In this document: in pieces, positions 36,799 through 45,068 of the stretch
How positions within the stretch are numbered: the first letter of the stretch is position 1
How the letters are laid out: each line of letters opens with the position of its first letter
Assembly: GCF_029839275.1 (NCBI RefSeq)
Contig: NZ_JAOCAH010000019.1
Span: 1 to 64,000, forward strand
DNA from: Pseudomonas sp. GD03944
GTDB taxonomy: Bacteria; Pseudomonadota; Gammaproteobacteria; Pseudomonadales; Pseudomonadaceae
Direction of reading: 5' to 3'
Length of the DNA: 64,000 nt
The notes under the pieces: model-generated
Seen by the model: only the letters and a program-made list of their open reading frames with translations
Told to the model about the DNA's origin: nothing
The model's database searches: none
Translations under genes and position numbers: made by a program

Positions 36799-38202
36799 AT
36801 GTCCCGCACCTGCCTTGCCGCCGCCATCGCCGTCACCTGCCTGCTCGGGCAGGCCGTGCAGGCGCAACCCCCCGCGCCGATCCACTCGCCGGGCGCGCCC
36901 TATGCCGCGTCCACCCTGGCCGACCGCATCGTGCTGACCCCCGGCGCCAACCCGGCCCGGCAGATGGCCGTGGCGTTTCGCACCGACCTGGCGCAGCAGA
37001 CCGCGCACCTGGAGATCGGCCCGGCGCTGTCCGGCCCGACCCTGGAGGCCCGGGCCCGTGCCCTGACCGGCACCACCCAGCGCCTGGACACCGACAACGG
37101 CGCCGCCCTGTATCACCAGGTGCGCCTGAACGACCTGCAGCCCGACACCGCCTACGTCTACCGGGTCAAGGGTTCGGCCGGCTGGAGCGAATGGCTGCAG
37201 TTCCGCACCGCCAGCGAGGCCGCGCGGCCGTTCACCTTCATCTACCTGGGCGACACCCAGAACGACATCCTGGCCATCGCCTCGCGCACCATTCGCCAGG
37301 CCCTGCGTGCCGTGGCCAACCCGGCGCTGGTGGTGCATGCCGGCGACCTGGTGGCCCAGCGCGAGACCCTCAGCCATGACGACGAGTGGGGCGAGTGGAA
37401 CCAGGCCGGCGGCTACGCCTATGGCGGCATGCCGCAACTGCCCGCGGCGGGCAACCACGAGTATGTCGATGACCTGACCCCGAGCGGCGAGGAAACCCGG
37501 CGCCTCGGCCCGCACTTCCCGCTGCAGTTCCCGCTGCCCGACAACGGCGCTGCCGGCACGCAAAGCACCAGCTACTTCGTCGACTACCAGGGCGTGCGCT
37601 TCGTCGTGCTGGACGGCACCTCGGCCCTCGACCTGGGCACCCTCGACAGCCAGACCGCCTGGCTGGAGCGCACCCTGGCGGCGAGCAAGGCGCGCTGGAA
37701 CGTGGTGGTGATGCACCAGCCGGTGTTCACCTGCGCCCGTCCCGAGGACACCGAGCCGCTCAAGAGCGCCTGGAAGCCGATCTTCGAACGCCACCGGGTG
37801 GACCTGGTGCTGCAGGGCCACGACCACTGCTACAGCCGCCTGACCGACGAAGCCGGGCGTGATGCCAGCGCCAAGGCCCGTACTGCCAAGGCGCCGGTGG
37901 GGCCGGTGTACATGGTCTCGGTGGTGGGCTCGAAGATGTACGGGCTCAACGACCGGGCGCACCGCCAGCCGGACCGCATCGCCGAGGACACCCAGCTCTA
38001 CCAGACCGTCGCCGTGAGCGCCGACCGCCTCGAAGTGCGGGCCTTCACCGCCAGCGGCGAGCCGTACGACGCCTTCGACGTCCGCCGCGACGCCAAGGGC
38101 CGCAACCACCTGGACCAAATCCCCGGTACCCGCCTGGCCGAGCGTTTCTGCCAGGGCGAGCAGGGGCCGGACGGCCTGCCGTGCACGGCACGGGACAAGT
38201 GA
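36799..38202 (+). CDS. Secreted purple-acid-phosphatase-like metallophosphoesterase
   Basis: Exported enzyme of 467 residues. Residues 1-22 are a signal peptide (ending AVQA). A fibronectin-like domain (about 40-145, with LNDLQPDTAYVYRVKG) precedes the calcineurin-type catalytic domain. Metal ligands occur in order: IYLGDTQND, VHAGDLV, AAGNHEY, VVMHQPVF and LQGHDHCYSRL. The GDxx-GDLV-GNHE-GHDH order is that of purple acid phosphatases. It probably releases phosphate from organic esters in the periplasm. The start at 36799 follows GAGGAACACCC. A weak Pho box is upstream. Confidence 0.9.
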   Translation: MSRTCLAAAIAVTCLLGQAVQAQPPAPIHSPGAPYAASTLADRIVLTPGANPARQMAVAFRTDLAQQTAHLEIGPALSGPTLEARARALTGTTQRLDTDNGAALYHQVRLNDLQPDTAYVYRVKGSAGWSEWLQFRTASEAARPFTFIYLGDTQNDILAIASRTIRQALRAVANPALVVHAGDLVAQRETLSHDDEWGEWNQAGGYAYGGMPQLPAAGNHEYVDDLTPSGEETRRLGPHFPLQFPLPDNGAAGTQSTSYFVDYQGVRFVVLDGTSALDLGTLDSQTAWLERTLAASKARWNVVVMHQPVFTCARPEDTEPLKSAWKPIFERHRVDLVLQGHDHCYSRLTDEAGRDASAKARTAKAPVGPVYMVSVVGSKMYGLNDRAHRQPDRIAEDTQLYQTVAVSADRLEVRAFTASGEPYDAFDVRRDAKGRNHLDQIPGTRLAERFCQGEQGPDGLPCTARDK

Positions 38203-38465
38203 TCCGATGATGACGGCCGTGGCGTCCCCGCGCAGTCATCGGGGTTCCAGGCGCGGCGGGACGCCGAGCATCGGGCTCGAGCGCGCCCCCTGGCCGTGGC
38301 GCGTCAGATCGACGAGGACGCGGATGAGCTGGCGAAGAAGTCCGGCACGCAGGCGGGATATGGCGTATCGTTGCGCCGCGTTGGGCTCGGCCGGTCACGG
38401 ACCGCCGGGCCTGGTTTCAGGTTTTCGTGACGCGGCACCGCCGCCGTCACCTGTGTGGACTACCG

Positions 38466-39122
38466 ATGGAATTCATCACCCTCATCATCGATTTCATTCT
38501 CCATGTCGACGTTCACCTCGCGGCGCTCACCGCCGAGCACGGGGCCTGGATCTACGGCATCCTGTTCCTGATCATCTTCTGCGAAACCGGCCTGGTAGTG
38601 ACCCCGTTCCTGCCGGGGGATTCGCTGCTATTCGTGGCCGGCGCCATCGCCACCCACGGCGCGATGGACGTGCACCTGCTGGTGGGCCTGCTGATCGTCG
38701 CGGCGATCCTCGGTGATGCGGTCAATTACGCCATTGGCCGTACCTTCGGCCACCGGGCGTTCCGCAACCCGGACTCGAAGGTTTTCCGCCAGAGCCACCT
38801 GGACATGACCCAGGCCTTCTACGCCCGGCATGGCGGCAAGACCATCATCTTCGCCCGCTTCGTGCCCATCGTGCGTACCTTCGCCCCGTTCGTCGCCGGC
38901 ATGGGCCGCATGCGCTACTCGCGCTTCGCCACCTACAACGTGGTGGGCGCCATCGTCTGGGTGACCTCGTTCACCTACGCCGGCTATTTCTTCGGCAACC
39001 TGCCGGTGGTCAAGGACAACCTGCACTACCTGATCATGGCGATCATCGTCCTGTCGATCCTGCCGGGCGTGCTCGAAGTGGTGCGCCGCCGCCTCATGGC
39101 CTCCCGCGCCAGCAAGGCCTAA
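38466..39122 (+). CDS. DedA-family membrane protein
   Basis: Inner-membrane protein of 218 residues with about five hydrophobic segments. The DedA signature is seen as FCETGLVVTPFLPGDSLLFVAGA near residue 40, GDAVNYAIGRTFG in the middle and FYARHGGKTIIFARFVPIVRTFAPFVAGMGRMRY near residue 125. DedA/VTT proteins are thought to be undecaprenyl-phosphate or phospholipid flippases. The start ATG is at 38466; the 263-bp gap before it has no recognised feature. Confidence 0.92.
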   Translation: MEFITLIIDFILHVDVHLAALTAEHGAWIYGILFLIIFCETGLVVTPFLPGDSLLFVAGAIATHGAMDVHLLVGLLIVAAILGDAVNYAIGRTFGHRAFRNPDSKVFRQSHLDMTQAFYARHGGKTIIFARFVPIVRTFAPFVAGMGRMRYSRFATYNVVGAIVWVTSFTYAGYFFGNLPVVKDNLHYLIMAIIVLSILPGVLEVVRRRLMASRASKA

Positions 39123-39224
39123 CCCCCCCCTATCATCCCGGCCACCGCGGTGGCCGGGGCGGTTGTCGCCGGGCCCTTGCTGGTCTAGTTTTCATCGCCT
39201 CGACACCACGCTTGCGAGGGCGCG

Positions 39225-39647
39225 ATGAAACCCCGAATTTCCCTGATCACCCTGGCGGTCGATGACCTCGACCGGGCCGTGCGCTTTTACCGCGACGGCC
39301 TGGGCCTGCCCACCGACGGCATCGTCGGCACCGAGTTCGAGAACGGAGCGGTCGCCTTCTTCGACCTCCAGGCCGGCCTGCGCCTGGGCCTGTGGCCGCG
39401 CACCAGCCTGGCCGCCGACAGCGGCCTGCCGCCGTCCAAGGCAGGCGCGCCGGGCATGAGCCTGGCGCACAACGTGGCGTCCCGGGACGAGGTGGACGCA
39501 GTGATGACGCAGGCCGCAGCGGCTGGCGGGACGCTGGTCAAGCCGGCCCAGGAGACCTTCTGGGGTGGCTATGCCGGTTACTTCCAGGACCCGGACCAGC
39601 ACCTGTGGGAAGTGGCCTGGAACCCCGAGGACCTGCCGCCGGCGTGA
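39225..39647 (+). CDS. VOC-family (glyoxalase/dioxygenase-fold) protein
   Basis: Protein of 140 residues with paired beta-alpha-beta-beta-beta modules. ITLAVDDLDRAVRFYRDGLGLP opens the first, GMSLAHNVASRDEVDAVM the second, and the end YFQDPDQHLWEVAWNP carries the usual metal-binding Glu and aromatic residues. VOC proteins include glyoxalases, extradiol dioxygenases and resistance proteins; the substrate cannot be told from sequence. A single-gene unit convergent with the nucleotidyltransferase gene, with one base between them. Confidence 0.88.
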   Translation: MKPRISLITLAVDDLDRAVRFYRDGLGLPTDGIVGTEFENGAVAFFDLQAGLRLGLWPRTSLAADSGLPPSKAGAPGMSLAHNVASRDEVDAVMTQAAAAGGTLVKPAQETFWGGYAGYFQDPDQHLWEVAWNPEDLPPA

Positions 39648-39648
39648 C

Positions 39649-40200
39649 TCAGGCGTAGCGCAGCCCGGGCCAGCGGGCCGGCCAGTTCTTGTCGCGCTGG
39701 CGGGCCTGGTAGATCGCCTGCTTGTCGCTGCGAAAGCGCGCCGTGGGGCGCACCACCAGGCCGAACAGGTCGTCCAGGCCCAGCGGCGCCGCCACCTCGA
39801 TCGTTCCTTCACGCGCCAACCGGACAGCCACCGCCGTGGCGGTCTCCGGCCAGCAGGTCATCGCCTGGGCGGCGCTGGTGTAGGGCGCATCGTCATTGCG
39901 TTGGTGCATGCGCGCCTGGTTCTTCACCGACCAGTTCAGGCTTGGGTCGCACTCGCGCAGCCTCCCTTCGAGGTGCGCGTCCCGCTCGGCAGACGCGTCG
40001 GCCGGGTCGAACCAGATAACGTCGATGTCGTCCGGCAGCGGGGAAGGGGAGCGCTGGTGCAGGTGATCCCACACCGCACTGCGCACCACGCCTGCCGCCA
40101 CCCAGCAGTCCGGCAGGCCGAGGTCCCGCACCTGCTGCAGGATGCGCAGGCGCAGCGGGTCGGCGGCGAGCAGGGCCTGGAGCTGGACGTGGTGGTCCAT
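39649..40200 (-). CDS. Nucleotidyltransferase family protein (COG3575/NTP_transf_6 type)
   Basis: Protein of 183 residues. VAAGVVRSAVWDHLHQR followed by DDIDVIWFDP gives the nucleotidyltransferase-like metal-binding DxD pattern, and CWPETATAVAVRL with GLDDLFGLVVRPT are family landmarks. Members are widespread but their substrates are unknown. The stop lies one base from the VOC stop; the start is 5 bp after the acetyltransferase stop, so the two minus-strand genes are likely co-transcribed. Confidence 0.82.
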   Translation of the reverse strand: MDHHVQLQALLAADPLRLRILQQVRDLGLPDCWVAAGVVRSAVWDHLHQRSPSPLPDDIDVIWFDPADASAERDAHLEGRLRECDPSLNWSVKNQARMHQRNDDAPYTSAAQAMTCWPETATAVAVRLAREGTIEVAAPLGLDDLFGLVVRPTARFRSDKQAIYQARQRDKNWPARWPGLRYA

Positions 40201-40204
40201 GGGC

Positions 40205-40708
40205 TCAGTGCAGCGCCGGGGTCACGAGGTAGTTCAGCAGGTGCGGGTCGTCGTCCTGCCCCAGGGTCTGCACCGGGCGCGGCAGGTCTTCCAGTACCGC
40301 CTCCCAGAAGGCCTGGGCCGCCTGGTCCTGGTCATAGAAGCGCACCAACCAGACCGTGCTCCCTTCCTTCAGCACCTGGAGGGCGAGGGTCTTGCCGATC
40401 CCCCGGCGGCGGTACTTCTTGAGCAGGAACAGGTCCGCCAGCTCCAGGGCGTCGACGCCCGGCAGTTCGCTCTGTTCGATCAGCAGGAACCCGGCGATGA
40501 AACCGTCCACCAGCACCAGGTTGGCGCTCCACAGCGGTTCCTGCCAGTAGCGCTCGAAGTGCGGCTCGTGGATGTAGAAGCGGCCGTCGGCCTCCACGTC
40601 CTCCTGTTCCCAGTCGGAGGATTCATAGGCGTAGAACTGGTACAGGTTGCGAATCAGCTCGGCCTGCTCGGGGCCGGTCTGTATCAGTTCGATGGTCATT
40701 TCACGCAT
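40205..40708 (-). CDS. GNAT-family acetyltransferase
   Basis: Acetyltransferase-like protein of about 167 residues. The acetyl-CoA binding motif is seen as LFLLKKYRRRGIGKTLA (R-R-R-G-I-G) in the centre, preceded by the strand DALELAD and followed by a C-terminal strand-helix pair ending in YDQDQAAQAFW. Substrate unknown. The start is either ATG 40708 or ATG 40699, both with weak ribosome sites. It is the first gene of a two-gene unit with the nucleotidyltransferase. Confidence 0.8.
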   Translation of the reverse strand: MREMTIELIQTGPEQAELIRNLYQFYAYESSDWEQEDVEADGRFYIHEPHFERYWQEPLWSANLVLVDGFIAGFLLIEQSELPGVDALELADLFLLKKYRRRGIGKTLALQVLKEGSTVWLVRFYDQDQAAQAFWEAVLEDLPRPVQTLGQDDDPHLLNYLVTPALH

Positions 40709-40956
40709 GCAGGGGACTCGTCGGTAGGGCAACGATGAACCGTCGCCGAGGGCGGGTATTTTTGACAAAACCGGTCAGTAACGCCATGGGCTATGCGGCC
40801 GCACCCGACCCGCCTGTCGCAAGGTTTTGACCGCGGCTGCGCCCGGTTGGGTCAGGGAAAATCGCGCGTGTGACCCAGGCGGTCGCGGCCAGGCTGGCGG
40901 CAACGCTAGAATGCCGGCGCCTCGATGAGGTCCGGCACACAGAAAAGGGAGAGGGC

Positions 40957-41520
40957 ATGCAGGCCTGGCAATGGATAGGGGTGGCGCTGGCAGCGCTGGT
41001 CACGGGATACGGCATCTGGTGCTACAACCGCCTGGTGCTCAATCGCCACCGCGTGGCCGAAGCCTGGAGCGGCATCGACGTGCAGCTCAAGCGGCGTTCG
41101 AGCCTGATCCCCAACCTGGTGGCGGCACTGCGCGAATACATGGCGCACGAGCGCGGCACCCTCGAGGCGCTGACCGAACAGCGCAGCGCCGCACAGCGCC
41201 ACGAAGGCGATACGGTGGGCGAGCGCGGCGTGGCCGAAACGCAATTGGGCACGGCGCTGATGCGCGTGCTGATCCTCGCCGAGGCCTACCCGCAACTGAA
41301 GGCGGACGGCAATTTCCTGGCCCTGCAACGCACCCTGAGCGAGGTCGAGGACCAGATCCAGATGTCCCGCCGCTACTACAACGGCGCGGTGCGCGAACTC
41401 AATATCCTCGTCGAGTCGGTGCCGAGCAACCTGGTGGCGCGTCTGCTGCGCTTCACCACCGCCGAATACTTCACCCTCGCCGATGCCCGCGAGGGGCACG
41501 CCCCGGCCCTGGAGTTCTGA
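40957..41520 (+). CDS. LemA-family protein
   Basis: Membrane-anchored protein of 187 residues. An N-terminal hydrophobic helix (residues 5-22) is followed by the coiled helical LemA domain: YNRLVLNRHRVAEAWSGIDVQLKRRSSLIPNLVAALREY, LILAEAYPQLKADGNFLALQRTLSEVEDQIQMSRRYYNGAVRELN. The ATG at 40957 follows AAAAGGGAGAGGGC. The stop codon abuts the next start (1 bp apart), so it is co-transcribed with the DUF2207 gene, the typical LemA partner. Confidence 0.93.
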   Translation: MQAWQWIGVALAALVTGYGIWCYNRLVLNRHRVAEAWSGIDVQLKRRSSLIPNLVAALREYMAHERGTLEALTEQRSAAQRHEGDTVGERGVAETQLGTALMRVLILAEAYPQLKADGNFLALQRTLSEVEDQIQMSRRYYNGAVRELNILVESVPSNLVARLLRFTTAEYFTLADAREGHAPALEF

Positions 41521-41521
41521 C

Positions 41522-43474
41522 ATGCCTGGATGGCTCACACGCTTTTTGTGCCTTGCCCTGCTGGGGCTGGCCACGGCCGCACTGGCCAGCGAAGACGAAC
41601 GCATAACCGACTACAGCGTGGACCTGCAGGTCCACACCGACGGCAGCCTGCTGGTGGCCGAGCAGATCACCGTCGAGGCCCGGGGCGATGCGATCAGCCG
41701 CGGCATCTTCCGCGACTTTCCGGTGCGCATGATCAGCCTGGAAGGCCTGCAGCGCAGCGTCACTTTCGACGTGCTGGAGGTGCAGCGCAATAGTCAGCCG
41801 GAGCCTTACCAACTGGAGTCGATGGGCGCCGTCGAGCGTGTGCGCATCGGCTCGGCCAGCCAGCTGCTGCAGCCGGGCCGCCACACCTACCGCATCCTCT
41901 ACCGCACCGACCGGCAACTGATCGCCCGTGACGGCGAGGACGAGCTGTACTGGAACGTCACCGGCAACGACTGGCTGTTCGCCATCGACCGGGCGCGGAT
42001 CAGCGTGCAACTGCCGGACGGTGCCAACGTGCTGCGGTTCGACGCCTACACCGGCCCGCGAGGCGCCCAGGGCAAGGCCTTCCGCCTGGTGGCGCAGGAC
42101 GGGGCGCGTATCGAGCTGGAAACCACCGCACCGCTGGCGGCCTCCGAAGGATTCACCGTCGCCGTGGCCTGGCCCGCGGGGCTGATTCAGCAGCCTGCCC
42201 TGGGCAAGCGCCTGCTCTGGGCGCTGCAGGACAACCCCGGCGTGGCCTTGGGCAGCCTGGTGCTGCTGGCGCTGCTGGGGTACTTCCTGTGGCAGTGGCG
42301 GCGTGTCGGCCGCGACCCGCAGCGCGGCCTGGTCATTCCCCTGTTCCAGGCGCCGGAAGGGCTGTCGCCCGCGGCGGCCGGGTTCGTCTGGCACCGCGGT
42401 TTCGGCATGGCCTACAGCCCGGCCAAGGCACTGACCGTGGCCCTCACCTCGATGGCCACGAAGCGCGCCCTGAACCTGTCCGACAGCGGCAAGGGCTACA
42501 CCGTCAAGGCGGCCGGCAAACCCGTGCCACCACTGCACCCTGGCGAGCGCAAGGTATACAGCGCGCTGTTCGACAGCGCCTCCGCCCTGACCCTGGGGGA
42601 CAGTTACCAGCCACGCCTGAAAAAGGCACTCGACGCGCTGCACGCCAGCATCACCGAGAACTACCATGCGGCCTGCTTCCGGCTCAACCGCCAGCAATGG
42701 TGGCGCGGCGCGGTGCTGGCACTGCTCGGCGTACCGCTGACCGTGCTGCCTGGCCTGGCGCCCGGTGACCTGATGGCGGTGTGCATGCTCTCGCTGTTCG
42801 TCCTGGCGTTCGGCTCCTTCGGGGTGATGGCCCTGTTCCGCTGCCTGCGCAACTGGCGCGCCGGCCAGCGCCTGAGCATCCTGCCGGGCCTGCTGTTCGG
42901 TTTGATGTTCACCAACATCGGCCTGCTGGCGCTGGTGATGATGGTGAACGGCACACCGAGTCTCTCGACCTGGAGCCTGGCCCTGGTGCTGGCCTTCGCG
43001 GTGCTCTGCGTGCTGTTTCGCTGGCTGCTGGAGGCGCCGACCCTGCACGGTCGCGAAGTACTCGACAAGCTTGAGGGCTACCGCGACTACCTGATGCTGG
43101 CGGAAAGCGAGCTGCTGGAAAAGGTCGCCAACGCCCCGGCCATGACCATCGCCCTGTACGAGCAGCACTTGCCCTACGCCATGGCGCTGGGCGTCGAGCA
43201 GCAATGGAGCGCGCGTTTTTCCAAGGCACTGGAGAGCGGCCTGATCAGTGCCCCGAAAGACAGCTATCAGCCGCAGTGGTATTCGGGCCGCCGCCTGCCC
43301 GACCCGCAGGCGCTCAGCTCGAGCCTGTCCTCGAACCTCGGCCGGGCCGCCGCGGTGGCCTCCACCGCACCCACGCAGTCGTCCTCGTCGTCGTTCGGCA
43401 GCTCCTCGGGCGGATCGAGCGGTGGCGGTTCTTCGGGAGGCGGCGGTGGTGGTGGCGGCGGGGGCGGCTGGTAG
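41522..43474 (+). CDS. DUF2207 membrane protein with glycine-serine tail
   Basis: Membrane protein of 650 residues. A signal peptide (ending LASE) leads to a large exported N-terminal domain (ITDYSVDLQVHTDGSLLVAEQITVEARG, SRGIFRDFPV). Transmembrane segments follow near residues 235-255 and 395-490, then a cytoplasmic part. The last 30 residues are almost pure Ser/Gly, ending in Gly-Trp, a tail common in this family. Encoded with LemA; the pair is widespread and of unknown function in the envelope. Confidence 0.9.
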   Translation: MPGWLTRFLCLALLGLATAALASEDERITDYSVDLQVHTDGSLLVAEQITVEARGDAISRGIFRDFPVRMISLEGLQRSVTFDVLEVQRNSQPEPYQLESMGAVERVRIGSASQLLQPGRHTYRILYRTDRQLIARDGEDELYWNVTGNDWLFAIDRARISVQLPDGANVLRFDAYTGPRGAQGKAFRLVAQDGARIELETTAPLAASEGFTVAVAWPAGLIQQPALGKRLLWALQDNPGVALGSLVLLALLGYFLWQWRRVGRDPQRGLVIPLFQAPEGLSPAAAGFVWHRGFGMAYSPAKALTVALTSMATKRALNLSDSGKGYTVKAAGKPVPPLHPGERKVYSALFDSASALTLGDSYQPRLKKALDALHASITENYHAACFRLNRQQWWRGAVLALLGVPLTVLPGLAPGDLMAVCMLSLFVLAFGSFGVMALFRCLRNWRAGQRLSILPGLLFGLMFTNIGLLALVMMVNGTPSLSTWSLALVLAFAVLCVLFRWLLEAPTLHGREVLDKLEGYRDYLMLAESELLEKVANAPAMTIALYEQHLPYAMALGVEQQWSARFSKALESGLISAPKDSYQPQWYSGRRLPDPQALSSSLSSNLGRAAAVASTAPTQSSSSSFGSSSGGSSGGGSSGGGGGGGGGGGW

Positions 43475-43520
43475 GCCCGGACAGGGCGAAAGGGAAGGAG
43501 ACGGCGGCGCCCGGCGGCCT

Positions 43521-43594
43521 ATTCCAAAACGGCATGCCCCGCATCGCACAGTTCTATTAGTTCTCGTGAAAACGCTTGGATAGCATCGGCCCAG
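43521..43594 (+). promoter_or_regulatory. Conserved operator/promoter element, copy A (drives the esterase operon)
   Basis: 68 of 75 aligned positions match the inverted copy B at 58095-58169, and 42 of the first 43 are identical. Inside are ATGC-CCC-GCAT (43534-43544) and a direct repeat AGTTC-TATT-AGTTC (43550-43563). A -10-like TAGCAT lies at 43581-43586 with a poor -35, which fits an activator-dependent promoter. The ATG of the esterase gene is 38 bp after the element. Confidence 0.75.
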
Positions 43595-43632
43595 GAGTCC
43601 TGACAGGACCACTCGCAACTGGGACAACAATA

Positions 43633-44970
43633 ATGAATCCAAGCGTAGCCTCATCCTCGACCCTGCCCGGCAACCGCCTTCGTCGCCTGCTGCCGGGCGC
43701 TGCCTTTTCCCTGCTTTGCGCGCTGCAGCCGGCGCTGGCGGCGAGTCCCGCCACGCCGGGTGTCATGGAGGGGTTTCCGCCTGCCGTGGAGATGCGTGTG
43801 AACAAGCTCAATGCCTTCCAGCCCCCCTACCTGCGCTGGTCGTTGCGCCATGCACGGGAAGTGTCAGCGACGCGCAACATCCCCCGTTCCGAACAGCCGC
43901 TGGTGCTGGCGCCCGGTTCGTCGCGGCCCCTTGGCGCGCTGACCTTCGCCGCAGGCGAGCAGACGCTCGCACTGGATGACTACCTGCAGCAAACCGTGAC
44001 CGACGGGCTGATCGTGCTGCACCGTGGGGCCATCGTGTTCGAGCGTTACGACGACGGCTTCGAGGCGCGCCAGCCGCACATCTGGGCGTCCATGACCAAG
44101 TCGGTGACCGGGCTGCTGGCGGCGCAATTCATCGCCGAAGGCACGCTCGACCCCAACGCCAGGCTCGCCCAGTACGTGCCTGAGCTCAGCGGCACGCCAT
44201 TCGGGGAAAGCACGGTGCGGCAGAACCTGGACATGCAGGTGGCCGTGACCTATCCCGAGCACGTGCCGCCGGACCTGGGGCTGTTCGCCGCCACCGGCCT
44301 GATTCCGCGGGGGCCCGACATGCCCGCCGATATCTATGCGTTCCTCCAGGTCTCCAAGGCGGTGGAAGGCGCCGCCGAAAAGCCGGTGTTCTTCTACCAG
44401 AACGGCTCGCCCGAGGCCCTGGCCTGGGCATTGCGGCGCATCTCCGGGCAGAACTGGGGCGAGCTGGTGAGTCAGCGCATCTGGTCCCGTTTCGCCCAGG
44501 AGGACGCCTACGTCCAGATCGACGCGCTGGGCACCGAGATGGCCAGTGGCGGCATCAGCAGCAACCTGCGCGACGCGGCGCGTTTCGCCGAATGGGTCCG
44601 GCGCGAACTGGGACGCAACGTGGCGGGGGACAGTTTCAACCAGGCCGTGCGCAGCCTCCTGGAAACCGGCGACGTCGAGGTGTTCGCCAAAGGCAACCTG
44701 GGGCCCGCACGCCCGGGCTACGCCTACCGCAACTACTGGCTGCAGAAGAACGACGCGGATGGCTCCCTGGAAGCCAGCGGGCGTTTTGGCCAGAAAATCT
44801 ACATCAACCCGCAACGCGAGGTGGTGATCGTCAAGCTCTCGGCCACACCTGACCAGGCCCGCCGCGCGACCAGCGCCGACGGTCCCGCCAAGGTCGCTGC
44901 CAGGGCGATCGATTCCCCGGCCACCTTCAACAACATGGTCGACGCGATCCTGGCCGACCTGCCGCACTGA
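43633..44970 (+). CDS. Exported serine hydrolase, class-C beta-lactamase fold (NylB/EstB-like)
   Basis: Hydrolase of 445 residues with a signal peptide of about 36 residues (ending LAASP). The active-site motifs of the beta-lactamase class C/esterase fold are Ser153-x-x-Lys156 (ASMTKSVTG) and Tyr255-x-Asn (FYQNGSP). Members hydrolyse esters or small amides rather than beta-lactams. It starts the plus-strand operon with DUF1302, DUF1329 and alkylsulfatase genes, so ester hydrolysis of a growth substrate is likely. ATG 43633 follows ACAACAATA; the ribosome site is weak. 98 bp separate it from the DUF1302 gene. Confidence 0.87.
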   Translation: MNPSVASSSTLPGNRLRRLLPGAAFSLLCALQPALAASPATPGVMEGFPPAVEMRVNKLNAFQPPYLRWSLRHAREVSATRNIPRSEQPLVLAPGSSRPLGALTFAAGEQTLALDDYLQQTVTDGLIVLHRGAIVFERYDDGFEARQPHIWASMTKSVTGLLAAQFIAEGTLDPNARLAQYVPELSGTPFGESTVRQNLDMQVAVTYPEHVPPDLGLFAATGLIPRGPDMPADIYAFLQVSKAVEGAAEKPVFFYQNGSPEALAWALRRISGQNWGELVSQRIWSRFAQEDAYVQIDALGTEMASGGISSNLRDAARFAEWVRRELGRNVAGDSFNQAVRSLLETGDVEVFAKGNLGPARPGYAYRNYWLQKNDADGSLEASGRFGQKIYINPQREVVIVKLSATPDQARRATSADGPAKVAARAIDSPATFNNMVDAILADLPH

Positions 44971-45068
44971 TCCTTCCTGGCTGAACGGCGCAGGCCACTG
45001 CGCTTGGGCCAGCTATTGCCTGCAGAAACCTGCAACCACGACCCGACAACAACAACGAGAGGGTTTGT

